Made by a program: the position numbers and the translations under genes. Below, piece by piece: positions 45,489-53,391 of a stretch of DNA of 64,000 nt (position 1 is the first letter of the stretch; each line of letters opens with the position of its first letter). The stretch is from Ciceribacter thiooxidans (GTDB lineage: Bacteria > Pseudomonadota > Alphaproteobacteria > Rhizobiales > Rhizobiaceae): the NCBI RefSeq assembly GCF_014126615.1, contig NZ_CP059896.1, positions 2,552,501-2,616,500 of the forward strand. Direction: 5' to 3'. The notes under the pieces were generated by a model, which was not told where the DNA came from, did no database searches, and saw only the letters and a program-made list of their open reading frames with translations.

Positions 45489-46583
45489 ATGTCGCACAAC
45501 ACCTTCGGTCACCTGTTCCGCGTCACCACCTGGGGCGAAAGCCACGGGCCGGCGCTCGGCGCCGTCGTCGACGGCTGCCCGCCCGGCCTCCGTTTCCGCC
45601 AGGAGGAGCTGCAGGCATGGCTCGACAAACGCAAGCCCGGCCAGTCGCGCTTCGTCACCCAGCGGCGCGAGGAGGATCTCGTCAAGGTGCTCTCCGGCGT
45701 GATGCCGCAGGAGGACGGCTCCTTCGTCACCACCGGCACGCCGATCTCGCTGATGATCGAGAACACCGACCAGCGCTCGAAGGACTACGGCGAGATCGCC
45801 CGGCAATACCGTCCGGGACACGCCGACTACACCTATGACGTCAAGTACGGCATTCGCGACTATCGCGGCGGCGGGCGCTCCTCCGCCCGCGAGACGGCCG
45901 CCCGTGTCGCCGCCGGCGGCATAGCCCGCCTCGTCGTCCCCGGCGTCACCATTCGCGGCGCGCTGGTGCAGATCGGCAAGCACAAGATCAACCGCGCCAA
46001 CTGGGACTGGGCGCAGGTCGGCGAAAACCCGTTCTTCGCGCCCGATCCCGAGATCGTGCCGGTCTGGGAAGACTATCTCGACGGCATCCGCAAGGCCGGC
46101 TCCTCGGTGGGCGCGGTGATCGAGATCGTCGCCGAAGGCGTTCCCGCCGGGCTCGGCGCGCCGATCTACGGCAAGCTCGACCAGGACATCGCAAGTGGCC
46201 TGATGTCGATCAACGCGGTCAAGGGCGTCGAGATCGGCAACGGCTTCGGTGCGGCCGAGATCACCGGCGAGGAAAACGCCGACGAGATGCGCATGGGCAA
46301 TGACGGCAAGCCGCTCTTCCTGTCGAACCACGCCGGCGGCATCCTCGGCGGCATTTCGACCGGCGAGCCGGTGGTCGCGCGCTTCGCCATCAAGCCGACC
46401 TCCTCGATCCTGACCGAACGCAAGTCGATCGACGCCCACGGCAACAATGTCGACGTGCGCACCAAGGGTCGCCACGACCCGTGTGTCGGAATCCGGGCAG
46501 TTCCCGTCGGCGAGGCGATGCTGGCATGCATCATCGCCGATCATTATTTGCGAGACCGCGGCCAGACCGGCCGGCTGAAGTGA
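45489..46583 (+). CDS. aroC: Chorismate synthase
   Basis: 364 residues. It converts EPSP to chorismate with reduced FMN, ending the shikimate pathway. Signatures are [20 protein letters not shown] at the N-terminus, [20 protein letters not shown] and [15 protein letters not shown] in the middle, and [20 protein letters not shown] near the end. All are intact and length is normal. It lies nine bases before ribB on the same strand, a linkage common in rhizobia. Confidence 0.98.
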   Translation: MSHNTFGHLFRVTTWGESHGPALGAVVDGCPPGLRFRQEELQAWLDKRKPGQSRFVTQRREEDLVKVLSGVMPQEDGSFVTTGTPISLMIENTDQRSKDYGEIARQYRPGHADYTYDVKYGIRDYRGGGRSSARETAARVAAGGIARLVVPGVTIRGALVQIGKHKINRANWDWAQVGENPFFAPDPEIVPVWEDYLDGIRKAGSSVGAVIEIVAEGVPAGLGAPIYGKLDQDIASGLMSINAVKGVEIGNGFGAAEITGEENADEMRMGNDGKPLFLSNHAGGILGGISTGEPVVARFAIKPTSSILTERKSIDAHGNNVDVRTKGRHDPCVGIRAVPVGEAMLACIIADHYLRDRGQTGRLK

Positions 46584-46592
46584 GGTTTTTCC

Positions 46593-47693
46593 ATGAGCTA
46601 TGACCAGAGCCGCGTCGTCGATGCCATCCGCGCCTTCGAGGCGGGCGAAATCGTCGTGGTCGTCGACGACGACGACCGCGAGAACGAAGGCGACCTGATC
46701 GTCGCCGCCGTCCACTGCACGGCCGAGAAGATGGCCTTCATCGTCCGCCACACTTCCGGCATCGTCTGTGCGCCGATGCCGCGCGAGGAGGCAAAGCGCC
46801 TCAACCTCAGCGCCATGGTCGCCGAAAACGACAGCGCGCATACGACGGCCTTCACCGTTTCGGTCGATTTCAAGCACGGCACGACGACCGGCATTTCCGC
46901 CGACGACCGCACGTTGACGGTGCGCAACCTCGCCAACCCGAACGTCGGCGCCGCCGATTTCGTCCGCCCCGGCCACATCTTCCCGCTGGTCGCCCGCGAA
47001 GGCGGCGTCCTGATGCGCTCCGGCCATACCGAAGCCGCCGTCGACCTCTGCAAGCTCGCCGGCCTGCCGCAGATCGGCGTCATCTCCGAACTCGTCAACG
47101 ACGACGGCACGGTCAAGCGCGGCCCGCAGGTCGCAAGCTTCGCCGCCGAGCACGGGCTGAAGCTGCTCTCCGTCGCCGACCTCATCGCCTATCGCCAGCG
47201 CAAGGAGACGCTGATCCAGCTCGCCTCGAGCTTCGGCGTCGAGACGCCTTACGGCCCGGCCAAGGCGCACGCCTATTCGCTGCCCTGGGACCCGATGCAG
47301 CACCTCGCCGTCGTCTTCGGCGACATCCGCGACGGCGTCGACATTCCGGTGCGCCTGCATCTCGAACATGTCGGCCAGGACGTGTTCGGCAAGGACCGCC
47401 AGATCGACGACATCATGAAGAAGATCGCCGAAAAGGGCCGCGGCGTCATCGTCTACCTGCGCGAAGGCTCCGTCGGCGTCGGCGTCTCGACCACCGCACG
47501 CGCCGGCCACCACGACCGCGAGGCGCACGAACAGGCGCAGGCCCGCGAAAGCGAATGGCTGGAAATCGGCCTCGGCGCACAGATCCTCAAAGACCTGGGC
47601 GTCACCTCGATCCGCCTCTTTGCCTCACGCGAACGGCACTATGTCGGGCTCGAAGGGTTTGGGATCCGGATCAGCGGGACGGAGATTGTGTGA
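46593..47693 (+). CDS. ribB: 3,4-dihydroxy-2-butanone 4-phosphate synthase with degenerate GTP cyclohydrolase II-like domain (RibBX type)
   Basis: 366 residues. The N-terminal DHBPS domain is complete: VVVDDDDRENEGDLIVAAVH (metal-binding acidic loop), ENDSAHTTAFTVSVD, TTGISADDR and LMRSGHTEAAVDL. The C-terminal half is RibA-like (TPYGPAKAHAYSLPWDPMQH, then VRLHLEHVGQDVFG) but lacks the zinc-binding Cys cluster and the SxCLTGD stretch of active GTP cyclohydrolase II. It therefore matches the proteobacterial RibBX hybrids that make DHBP only. A separate ribA is expected elsewhere. It follows aroC by nine bases. Confidence 0.93.
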   Translation: MSYDQSRVVDAIRAFEAGEIVVVVDDDDRENEGDLIVAAVHCTAEKMAFIVRHTSGIVCAPMPREEAKRLNLSAMVAENDSAHTTAFTVSVDFKHGTTTGISADDRTLTVRNLANPNVGAADFVRPGHIFPLVAREGGVLMRSGHTEAAVDLCKLAGLPQIGVISELVNDDGTVKRGPQVASFAAEHGLKLLSVADLIAYRQRKETLIQLASSFGVETPYGPAKAHAYSLPWDPMQHLAVVFGDIRDGVDIPVRLHLEHVGQDVFGKDRQIDDIMKKIAEKGRGVIVYLREGSVGVGVSTTARAGHHDREAHEQAQARESEWLEIGLGAQILKDLGVTSIRLFASRERHYVGLEGFGIRISGTEIV

Positions 47694-48015
47694 GGGGGTG
47701 AGGGCTCGCGGTTGGGCCGAGGCGTGGGGTTGCTGTCTGCCTGGGACGGTCGTCGCGCAGTTCCCCTTATTTCGGGCTGCTTATGGCAGCCGTTGAGGCA
47801 TGGCTTAAGTCTGTCTGCCGAATCCATGCGATTGAAATAGACGGCAAGGAATGAATTCGCCGGGGACCATTTAGCTTTGATCTATGATCCACAGAGTATG
47901 ATCTATAGACTATTGTGGACTGTTTCACCTGATTTCTGTGCATGAGGTCTCCGTTTTGGTGGCGACCAGCGGTGACCGCTTCCGCTTAAAGATCAGTTGA
48001 ATTACATTTCCAACG
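47694..48015. other. Intergenic region at the left edge of the accessory patch
   Basis: 322 bases. Base composition drops sharply after about 47,840. TGATCTAT occurs twice (47878-47885 and 47899-47906), and CCACAGAGTAT ... GACTATTGTGG forms an imperfect inverted repeat around 47,889-47,917, possibly an operator or promoter for the disrupted gene. No open frame with coding features was found. Confidence 0.45.
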
Positions 48016-48223
48016 ATGATGGTGAAGCGTCCGGAAAATATTGCGGAATACTTCGAGCAACTACGGCCTCCTATCGTTAGATCGGAGGGTTCTACAGAAT
48101 CCGAAAGGTATTTGGCTAGACTGGCCGATCGAACCTTTCTTAACCTCTGGTCATACCCCAATCCATATCGTTCGCAGAAGCTCGGAGGCGCAGGTGATGG
48201 CAAGGAAATTTGTGATCTCCTCG
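48016..48223 (+). pseudogene. 5' fragment of an IS-disrupted accessory gene (putative nuclease-like protein)
   Basis: Opens with ATGATG at 48016 without a strong ribosome site and runs 69 codons to the insertion point (a stop codon arises three codons inside the element). It carries YLARLADRTFLNLWSYPNPY, then DGKEICDLL, and continues across the insertion as VVCDPHILIFSEKDISW. A Glu, then Asp-Leu-Leu, then a hydrophobic strand ending in a Lys is the pattern of PD-(D/E)xK-type nuclease cores, but no catalytic set can be proven by eye. The lower GC and codon use differ from the neighbours, suggesting horizontal acquisition. The rest of the gene is at 49,421-50,836. Confidence 0.8.
48220..48223. 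repeat. Target-site duplication, left copy (CTCG)
   Basis: CTCG immediately left of the element; the matching copy is at 49421-49424. Confidence 0.85.
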
Positions 48224-48293
48224 GGTAATCCTCCCCGTGAATAAAGGGCTTTAAAAGTAGAATTTTCTCGGCAAGATGCTCGAGGAGATTTCG

Positions 48294-48557
48294 ATGAAGA
48301 AGAGCCGATTTAGCGAAGCCCAGATCATGGCCGTGTTGCGCCAGGCGGAAGGTGGAATGCCGGTGCCTGACCTTTGCAGGGAGCATGGCATCAGCACCGC
48401 CAGTTTTTACAAATGGCGTGCGAAGTATGGCGGCATGGACGCCTCGATGATGAGCCAGATGAAGGCTCTTGAGGAAGAGAACCGACGATTGAAACGGATG
48501 TATGCGGACTTGAGCATGCAGGCCGATCTGCTGAAGGAGGCTCTCGGAAAAAAATAA
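48294..48557 (+). CDS. IS3-family OrfA (transposase DNA-binding subunit)
   Basis: 87 residues from the ATG at 48294 (GAGGAGATTTCG upstream). It has an HTH ([20 protein letters not shown] then [19 protein letters not shown]) and a leucine-zipper-like C-terminus ([20 protein letters not shown]) for dimerisation and end binding. Its last codons read GGA AAA AAA TAA: the A7 run at 48548-48554 is the likely -1 slippery site for making the OrfAB transposase. Confidence 0.92.
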   Translation: MKKSRFSEAQIMAVLRQAEGGMPVPDLCREHGISTASFYKWRAKYGGMDASMMSQMKALEEENRRLKRMYADLSMQADLLKEALGKK

Positions 48558-49381
48558 CGCGGCCATCTCAGCGCCGGGAGCTGGCCGAGAAAGCAGTGGC
48601 GCAAGGCGGTGTGAGCATAGCGCTGGCATGCAGGACGTTTGGCGTCAGCGAGACCTGTTATCGGTATAGCCCTCAGCGCAATGCCGACAACGAACGGATC
48701 GCCGATCTGTTGCTTGGGCTTGTGAAGGTGAAGAAGACGTGGGGTTTCGGCCTGTGCTACCTTCACCTGCGCAATGTCCAGGGACATCGCTGGAACCATA
48801 AGCGTGTCTACCGCATCTACCGGGAGCTTGAACTGAACCTCAGGATCAAGCCTCGTCGGCGGTTGAAGCGGGAGAAGCCGGATGAACTGGCGGTGCCGGA
48901 TGCGCCGAATATGGTCTGGTCGATGGACTTCATGGCGGACCGCCTGGCAGACGGCCGCCAGTTCAGGCTCTTGAATGTGCTGGATGACTTCAACCGTGAA
49001 GGTCTGGGCATCGAGGTCGACTTCTCGCTACCCGCCGAACGGGTCGTGCGCAGTCTCAACCAGATCATCGAATGGCGGGGAAAGCCGCTGTCGATCAGGG
49101 TTGATAACGGCCCGGAATATGTCAGTTCGACGCTCATCGAATGGGCAGAAACACAGGGAATCGCATTGAATTACATCCAGCCCGGCAAGCCGCAGCAGAA
49201 CGCCTATGTCGAGCGCTACAATCGAACGGTCCGGCACGAATGGCTTGATCTGTATATTTTTGACAGCATAACGGAGGTGCAAGAGATCGCCACAGAGTGG
49301 CTTTGGACATATAACCACGAACGGCCCAACATGGGCATTGGCGGCATCACACCCGCTCAGAAACTGAAAATGGCCGCGTGA
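48554..49381 (+). CDS. IS3-family OrfB (DDE transposase catalytic subunit)
   Basis: Expressed mainly by -1 frameshifting from orfA; the frame is entered at about 48554 and reads [20 protein letters not shown]. An internal ATG at 48596 could give a shorter OrfB. The rve integrase core is intact: SMDFMAD (first Asp), [10 protein letters not shown] (second Asp), and [15 protein letters not shown] (Glu). The upstream HTH_21 region includes [15 protein letters not shown]. Ends [15 protein letters not shown]. Typical length for the subgroup. Confidence 0.92.
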   Translation: MTRPSQRRELAEKAVAQGGVSIALACRTFGVSETCYRYSPQRNADNERIADLLLGLVKVKKTWGFGLCYLHLRNVQGHRWNHKRVYRIYRELELNLRIKPRRRLKREKPDELAVPDAPNMVWSMDFMADRLADGRQFRLLNVLDDFNREGLGIEVDFSLPAERVVRSLNQIIEWRGKPLSIRVDNGPEYVSSTLIEWAETQGIALNYIQPGKPQQNAYVERYNRTVRHEWLDLYIFDSITEVQEIATEWLWTYNHERPNMGIGGITPAQKLKMAA

Positions 49382-49420
49382 ATTCTACCGCTGAACCCCG
49401 TTAAAACGGGGAGGATTACC

Positions 49421-49424
49421 CTCG
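49421..49424. repeat. Target-site duplication, right copy (CTCG)
   Basis: CTCG immediately right of the element, identical to 48220-48223. Confidence 0.85.
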
Positions 49425-50836
49425 TAGTCTGTGACCCGCACATTCTCATATTCTCTGAAAAGGACATTAGCTGGACGGATAAGCCAGTAGATGTCGCGTG
49501 GCCGCGCTGGTGTCGACGTGCGGTATTCGACGCAGCTACTCAACTCAAAGGAGCTGAGAGGTGGATAAATGAATTTCCTGATCGCATTTTTTTGGACAAG
49601 CTATGCGACGTCCCGTTTCCACTCGCTTTCCCTGAGCCCGATCGGCGGCGGGTGCACAGAATTATTGTCGCCCGAGGCGCTAAGGAGGCATGCCGCAGAT
49701 ATTTCGAAGGTGGGCTTGGCACGTTTGTTATCAAGCCTAACCTCAAAGGGCAGGATCACGTCGACCCTAAGGCGGCGGAGTATATGCCATTTGCTATCGG
49801 TGATCTCGATCCCGAAGGAGACTTCGTTCATGTGTTTGATGAAGCGTCTCTCGATATTGTCATGGGCGAGCTCGACACCATCTCGGACTTTACCGAGTAT
49901 CTCGATAAGCGAGCGGCCTTCATTCGTTCAGGTAGACTAGAAGAAGCACATGGGGAGGAAGACCTCGTTGCCTACTACGCGATCAGAATAGACGTACACG
50001 GCGATCACGATTTCACGCCGCCAAAGGGACATAGCTGGGACGAGATCAAATCCGTTGTGATCGGTGCAGGGAACTGGTCGCGCTACATATCCAATCCTCA
50101 ATATCTCGCGAAGAAGGAAGCTGACAGGGTTTCCTACGCTTGGGATAATTTGATCGAGACGTTCACGGACCACATGCTGGGTGGAACATCCATCGTGCTG
50201 CCGGGGTACTCATATTCTTTGACTAACAGCGAATTGGCGGTTCGCTATATGGCCTTACAGAGGCGCTATGTCCGTCGTGGTCACAGCGAGGCAATCCTTG
50301 GTGCACTTGAAATCGGCCGAAAGCAGCAAGTGTTCTTTCGCGCGATGCTGGGTCCGCCAAATTCGAAGGAGAGTGAGACAGGCTTTTTCTTCCTGACCCT
50401 AAAATACCTTGATTGGATGGACGATCATGGAGGCTATGAAAGATACCGGGAAATGCGGACTTTCTATCTCCAGACTTACGCGCAAGCTCTGTTGATGAAG
50501 CACTCTCACCTCAAGCGCGTAATAGGCATTGCTATGGAGCCGCCCGATCAAGGCAGAGGTGCGTCGGAAGACATCGTATATGCCGCTCAGATGGAGTGGA
50601 CCGATCACGATAAGAGGGAAAATCGGGACGACTGTAACGCCCTTGGAATCATGGGCGAAATGAAGGAGCGGAGATATCGGGGGCTGAGTTTCCGAAGATC
50701 AAGCAGTTTGGGGGTGGTGGAGGCGGAAATCGAAAACAGCGACGGGCGGCCTTGGCGCGTGAACGAAGGAGGAAATAGTCAGCAAGTTCGCGACAACTGC
50801 ATTCCATTGCCTCATCCGTATCTGCCGAAGTCATGA
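49421..50836 (+). pseudogene. 3' fragment of the IS-disrupted accessory gene (putative nuclease-like protein)
   Basis: After removing the element and one CTCG, the frame continues GTA GTC TGT ... from the 5' fragment without a break to the stop at 50834-50836, giving about 539 residues. The junction reads EICDLL-VVCDPHILIFSEK. Next come WPRWCRRAVFDAATQLKGAE, then a middle with FVHVFDEASLDIVMGELDTI and a C-terminal half rich in charged and aromatic residues (FFFLTLKYLDWMDDHGG). No signal peptide or membrane helix. I do not recognise the C-terminal domain. The N-terminal part resembles restriction-endonuclease-like proteins met in defence or repair islands, which is inference. A TTG at 49592 could restart a C-terminal piece but is unlikely to be functional. 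Confidence 0.8.
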
Positions 50837-50994
50837 CCAATCGTCTTGAGTCGTCGCGACCAGTACGGTGAAAATTCCAATCAGTTGTGCCGCAGCTTCA
50901 GCGGTCCGGTTCTTTTTTCTAGGGCCGCCGTTCACAATTGGCGCAAAGCGGCCAAGCGTAGCTTACCTCCTCACGCCTCCCACTTCATAGCCCC

Positions 50995-52182
50995 TCACCC
51001 CAGCCACCCCTCGCCATATTCCACCTTCTCCACGCCGGCGAACTTGGCGATGCGGGAAAGCTCGGCCTCCAGCCGCTCCAGCCGCCCGGCGGAGGGTTTG
51101 ACGCCCGGCTCCCACCAGAGACGCTTGACGGCCAGCACGCCGGTCTTGCGGTCGGCCTTCATGTCGATGCGGCCGACGAGCCGGTCGGCTTCGAGGAGCG
51201 GGAAGACGTAGTAGCCGTATTCGCGCTTCGGCTCGGGCACGAAGATCTCGATGCGGTAGAAGAAGCCGAAGAGGCGTTCGGTGCGGTTGCGGTCGCGGAT
51301 CAGCGGGTCGAAGGGGCTGAGCGTCCGGATGCGGGCCGGCGGCTCGGGCGGGTCGAGGAGTGCCGGCAGGCTCTCGGCAAGGGCGAAGGAGGCGCGCGGC
51401 TTGCCGTCCACCGTTTCGAGCGAGACTTCCGTAAGCTCGTCGCGGTGTGCTTCCACCCAGGCCTTCGCCTCCTGCGGGGTGACGAGGTCGAAGAAGGCGG
51501 CGATCTCGCCATGGGTGGCGAAGCCGAGCCGCGCAAGCGCGCCGCGGCAGGCCCAGTCGATGAAGGCGTCGTGGTCGACCTCGGCGGAAAAATGTTCGGA
51601 CGGGATCACCCGTTCGGCGAGGTCGTAGACCTTCTGGAAATTCTCCCGCGCGGAAATCGCGAGCTTGCCGGTGTGCCAGAGGAATTCGAGCGCCGTCTTC
51701 GAGGGGTGCCAGTTCCACCAGCCGCCGGACTTGTGATCTTCGGCCTTCACGTCCCGGGCCATCACCGGGCCGGTCTCGCGGATGCGCTCGTAGGTCTCCT
51801 CGAAGGCCTGGTCGAAGCCCTCCCCCTGCCATTTGCGCCAGTTCTCGCGGATATGGCCCTCGCGGCGGGCGAACCGGTGCTTCCAGTAGGGAAAGAAGGC
51901 GGAGGGGATGATCGACGCGTCGTGCGTCCAGTGCTCGAAGAGCGCGCGGTCCTTTTCGAGAAGCGCTGTCAGGTGCTCCGGCCGGTAAGTCTGATTGCGG
52001 GAAAACAGGATCTGGTGATGGGCGCGCTCCACCGTCGCGATGCTGTCGACCTGGACGAAGCCGAGGTCGTGGATCAGCTCGTAGAGCCCGTCCTTTCCGA
52101 GCATGCGGTTCGGCGGCCGCGACAGCCCCTGCCGTTCGAGGAAGATACGCCGTGCCTGCCGGTTGCTGATCGGAATCGCCAT
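50995..52182 (-). CDS. YcaQ-type winged-helix DNA glycosylase
   Basis: 395 residues from the ATG at 52182. It belongs to the HTH_42/AlkZ-YcaQ family: winged-helix repeats with the N-terminal ISNRQARRIFLERQGLSRPP, QVDSIATVERAHHQILFSRN (the conserved QVD catalytic region), HWTHDASIIPSAFFPYWKHR and RIDMKADRKTGVLAVKRLWW near the end. YcaQ unhooks interstrand crosslinks and AlkZ removes azinomycin adducts; the substrate here is unknown. Base composition is back to that of the core genome. It ends about 160 bases from the accessory gene, with convergent orientation. Confidence 0.88.
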   Translation of the reverse strand: MAIPISNRQARRIFLERQGLSRPPNRMLGKDGLYELIHDLGFVQVDSIATVERAHHQILFSRNQTYRPEHLTALLEKDRALFEHWTHDASIIPSAFFPYWKHRFARREGHIRENWRKWQGEGFDQAFEETYERIRETGPVMARDVKAEDHKSGGWWNWHPSKTALEFLWHTGKLAISARENFQKVYDLAERVIPSEHFSAEVDHDAFIDWACRGALARLGFATHGEIAAFFDLVTPQEAKAWVEAHRDELTEVSLETVDGKPRASFALAESLPALLDPPEPPARIRTLSPFDPLIRDRNRTERLFGFFYRIEIFVPEPKREYGYYVFPLLEADRLVGRIDMKADRKTGVLAVKRLWWEPGVKPSAGRLERLEAELSRIAKFAGVEKVEYGEGWLG

Positions 52183-52277
52183 GCACGGCAAGCTAGCGAA
52201 TGTTCTTGGTATGTTCAATGGGTGGATCGAGTTGTTGCAGTTGTCTGCTGGTGCCTGGGACTGCCCCCTCACCCTGG

Positions 52278-52327
52278 CCCTCTCCCCGCATGGGCGGCGA
52301 AATTGCCCTGCCCTCAAGGGGAGAGGG
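52278..52327. repeat. Mosaic intergenic repeat, CCCTCTCCCC / GGGGAGAGGG arms
   Basis: Perfect 10-bp inverted arms at 52278-52287 and 52318-52327. The arms are of the same CTCCCC/GGGGAG type as at 1486-1510 and 63,820-63,841. Confidence 0.7.
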
Positions 52328-52345
52328 CGGCGCATCCGTCGCATC

Positions 52346-52481
52346 CGTCATGCCGGACCTGATCCGGCATCCAGCCGGCGAGCGTCGGCGAGCCGAAAGA
52401 ATGCATCTCGAAGAAGGCGAAGACGTCTCCCCGCGCGATGGACATCGCGCGACTGGATGCCGGGTCGAGCCCGGCATGACG
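52346..52481. repeat. Large inverted repeat with self-complementary arms (TGCCGG...CCGGCA)
   Basis: A 29-bp arm at 52346-52374 and its near-exact reverse complement at 52453-52481, with only about four differences. Each arm is itself a hairpin (ATGCCGG/CCGGCAT). This is the layout of mobile palindromic units dispersed in rhizobial genomes. The 52,183-52,710 gap of 528 bases holds only such repeats and the bioM leader; no gene was found in it. Confidence 0.7.
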
Positions 52482-52675
52482 GTGGTTGGGGGTGGGTTAC
52501 TGCAGGCGTCAAGATCGGGGCCCCCTCTGTCGGCTTCGCCGACATCTCCCCCACAAAGAGGGAGACCGCTTCATGCGCCGCTCAAAATCCGTATGCAATT
52601 GCCCTGCCGTCAGGGGATGAGGGGCATCGCACAAGCTCCCTGCAGGGTCGCATATTCCCCTCACCTCCGCTCCGG

Positions 52676-52683
52676 TCTATAGA
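52676..52683 (+). promoter_or_regulatory. TCTATAGA palindrome upstream of bioM, weak BioR-like candidate
   Basis: An 8-bp palindrome 27 bases before the bioM start. It shares TATAGA with the BioR operator (TTATAGATAA) known from alphaproteobacterial biotin genes, but the flanks do not match. Weak. Confidence 0.22.
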
Positions 52684-52710
52684 GGGCGCGAAGAAGGACG
52701 GGGACAGGCA

Positions 52711-53391
52711 TTGCAGATCACATTCGACCGGGCCGAAGTGCGTTACGGTGACCGCGTGGCGCTGGAGCCGCTCAGCCTTTCGCTCAGCGAGCGCCGCATC
52801 GGCGTGATCGGGCTCAACGGCTCCGGCAAGACCACCTTCGCGCGGCTGATCAACGGGCTTATCAAACCGAGCGCCGGCAAGGTGACCGTCGACGGGCTCG
52901 ACACGGTCGATGACGCGAAGGCGGTGCTCGCCCGCGTCGGCTTCATCTTCCAGAACCCGGCAAACCAGATCATCCTGCCGATCATCCGCGACGACATCGC
53001 CTTCGGGCCGAAGAGCCGCGGGGTGAAGGGCGAGGCGCTCGACCGGGCGGTGAACGCGGTGCTCGACCGCTTTTCGCTGACCGAACTCGCCGACCGCCGG
53101 CCGCACGAACTCTCCGGCGGCGAGGTGCAATTGGCCGCGCTCGCGGCGGTGATGGTGATGCGGCCCGAGATCGTCATCTTCGATGAGCCGACCAACCAGC
53201 TCGACCTCAAGAACCGGGCGCTGGTCGAAACCGCGATCCGCGGGCTCGAGGAAAACGCCATCGTCATCAGCCACGATCTCTCGCTGGTCGCCGATTTTCC
53301 GCGCGTGCTGGTCTTCGACCGGGCGAGGCTCGTCTTCGACGGTCCGGCGGACGAGGCGATCGGCCTCTACCGGGAGATCGCGCTTCGATGA
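52711..53391 (+). CDS. bioM: Biotin ECF transporter ATPase subunit BioM
   Basis: 226 residues from a TTG. Complete ABC ATPase: Walker A GLNGSGKTT (34-42), Q-loop in IFQNPANQI, signature LSGGEVQLAALAAV, Walker B IVIFDEPTNQLDL and the switch His in IVISHDLSL. It powers biotin uptake with BioN and BioY. Its TGA overlaps the ATG of the next gene (ATGA), so the energy-coupling components are co-translated. The assignment to biotin rests on the adjacent bioY. Confidence 0.92.
   Translation: MQITFDRAEVRYGDRVALEPLSLSLSERRIGVIGLNGSGKTTFARLINGLIKPSAGKVTVDGLDTVDDAKAVLARVGFIFQNPANQIILPIIRDDIAFGPKSRGVKGEALDRAVNAVLDRFSLTELADRRPHELSGGEVQLAALAAVMVMRPEIVIFDEPTNQLDLKNRALVETAIRGLEENAIVISHDLSLVADFPRVLVFDRARLVFDGPADEAIGLYREIALR

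Larger units (their letters stand above)
48224..49420 (+). mobile_element. IS3-family insertion sequence (IS407-like subgroup), 1197 bp
   Basis: Perfect 15-bp inverted ends GGTAATCCTCCCCGT (48224-48238) and its complement (49406-49420), flanked by a 4-bp duplication, CTCG. It contains orfA and orfB with a -1 frameshift run of seven A, an intact DDE core and no stop in either gene, so it looks functional. The 4-bp duplication and the OrfA type fit the IS407 subgroup. Perfect duplication and clean restoration of the host frame on removal imply a recent insertion. Confidence 0.93.

Noticed and set aside
42186..47528. A very long open frame on the minus strand (about 1780 codons) opposite the GGDEF-EAL, aroC and ribB genes
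   Set aside because: The plus-strand genes there have clear family motifs in every part. High-GC codon use leaves the opposite strand free of stops; the minus-strand product is Arg/Asp/Gly/Val-rich with no recognisable domain.
47925..48629. Minus-strand frame crossing the left end of the insertion sequence
   Set aside because: It spans the element boundary, so it cannot pre-date the insertion, and it lies antisense to transposase and the disrupted gene.
48224..49420. Alternative element ends starting at TAATCC
   Set aside because: Flanks would then not form a direct duplication, whereas GGTAATCC ends give CTCG on both sides and restore the host frame.
49592..50836. Complete gene starting at the TTG at 49592
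   Set aside because: The same frame is open back to the insertion point and continues the upstream fragment exactly; no ribosome site precedes the TTG.
50837..50994. Possible tRNA or attachment site at the right edge of the accessory patch
   Set aside because: No cloverleaf or direct repeat matching the left edge could be found by eye.
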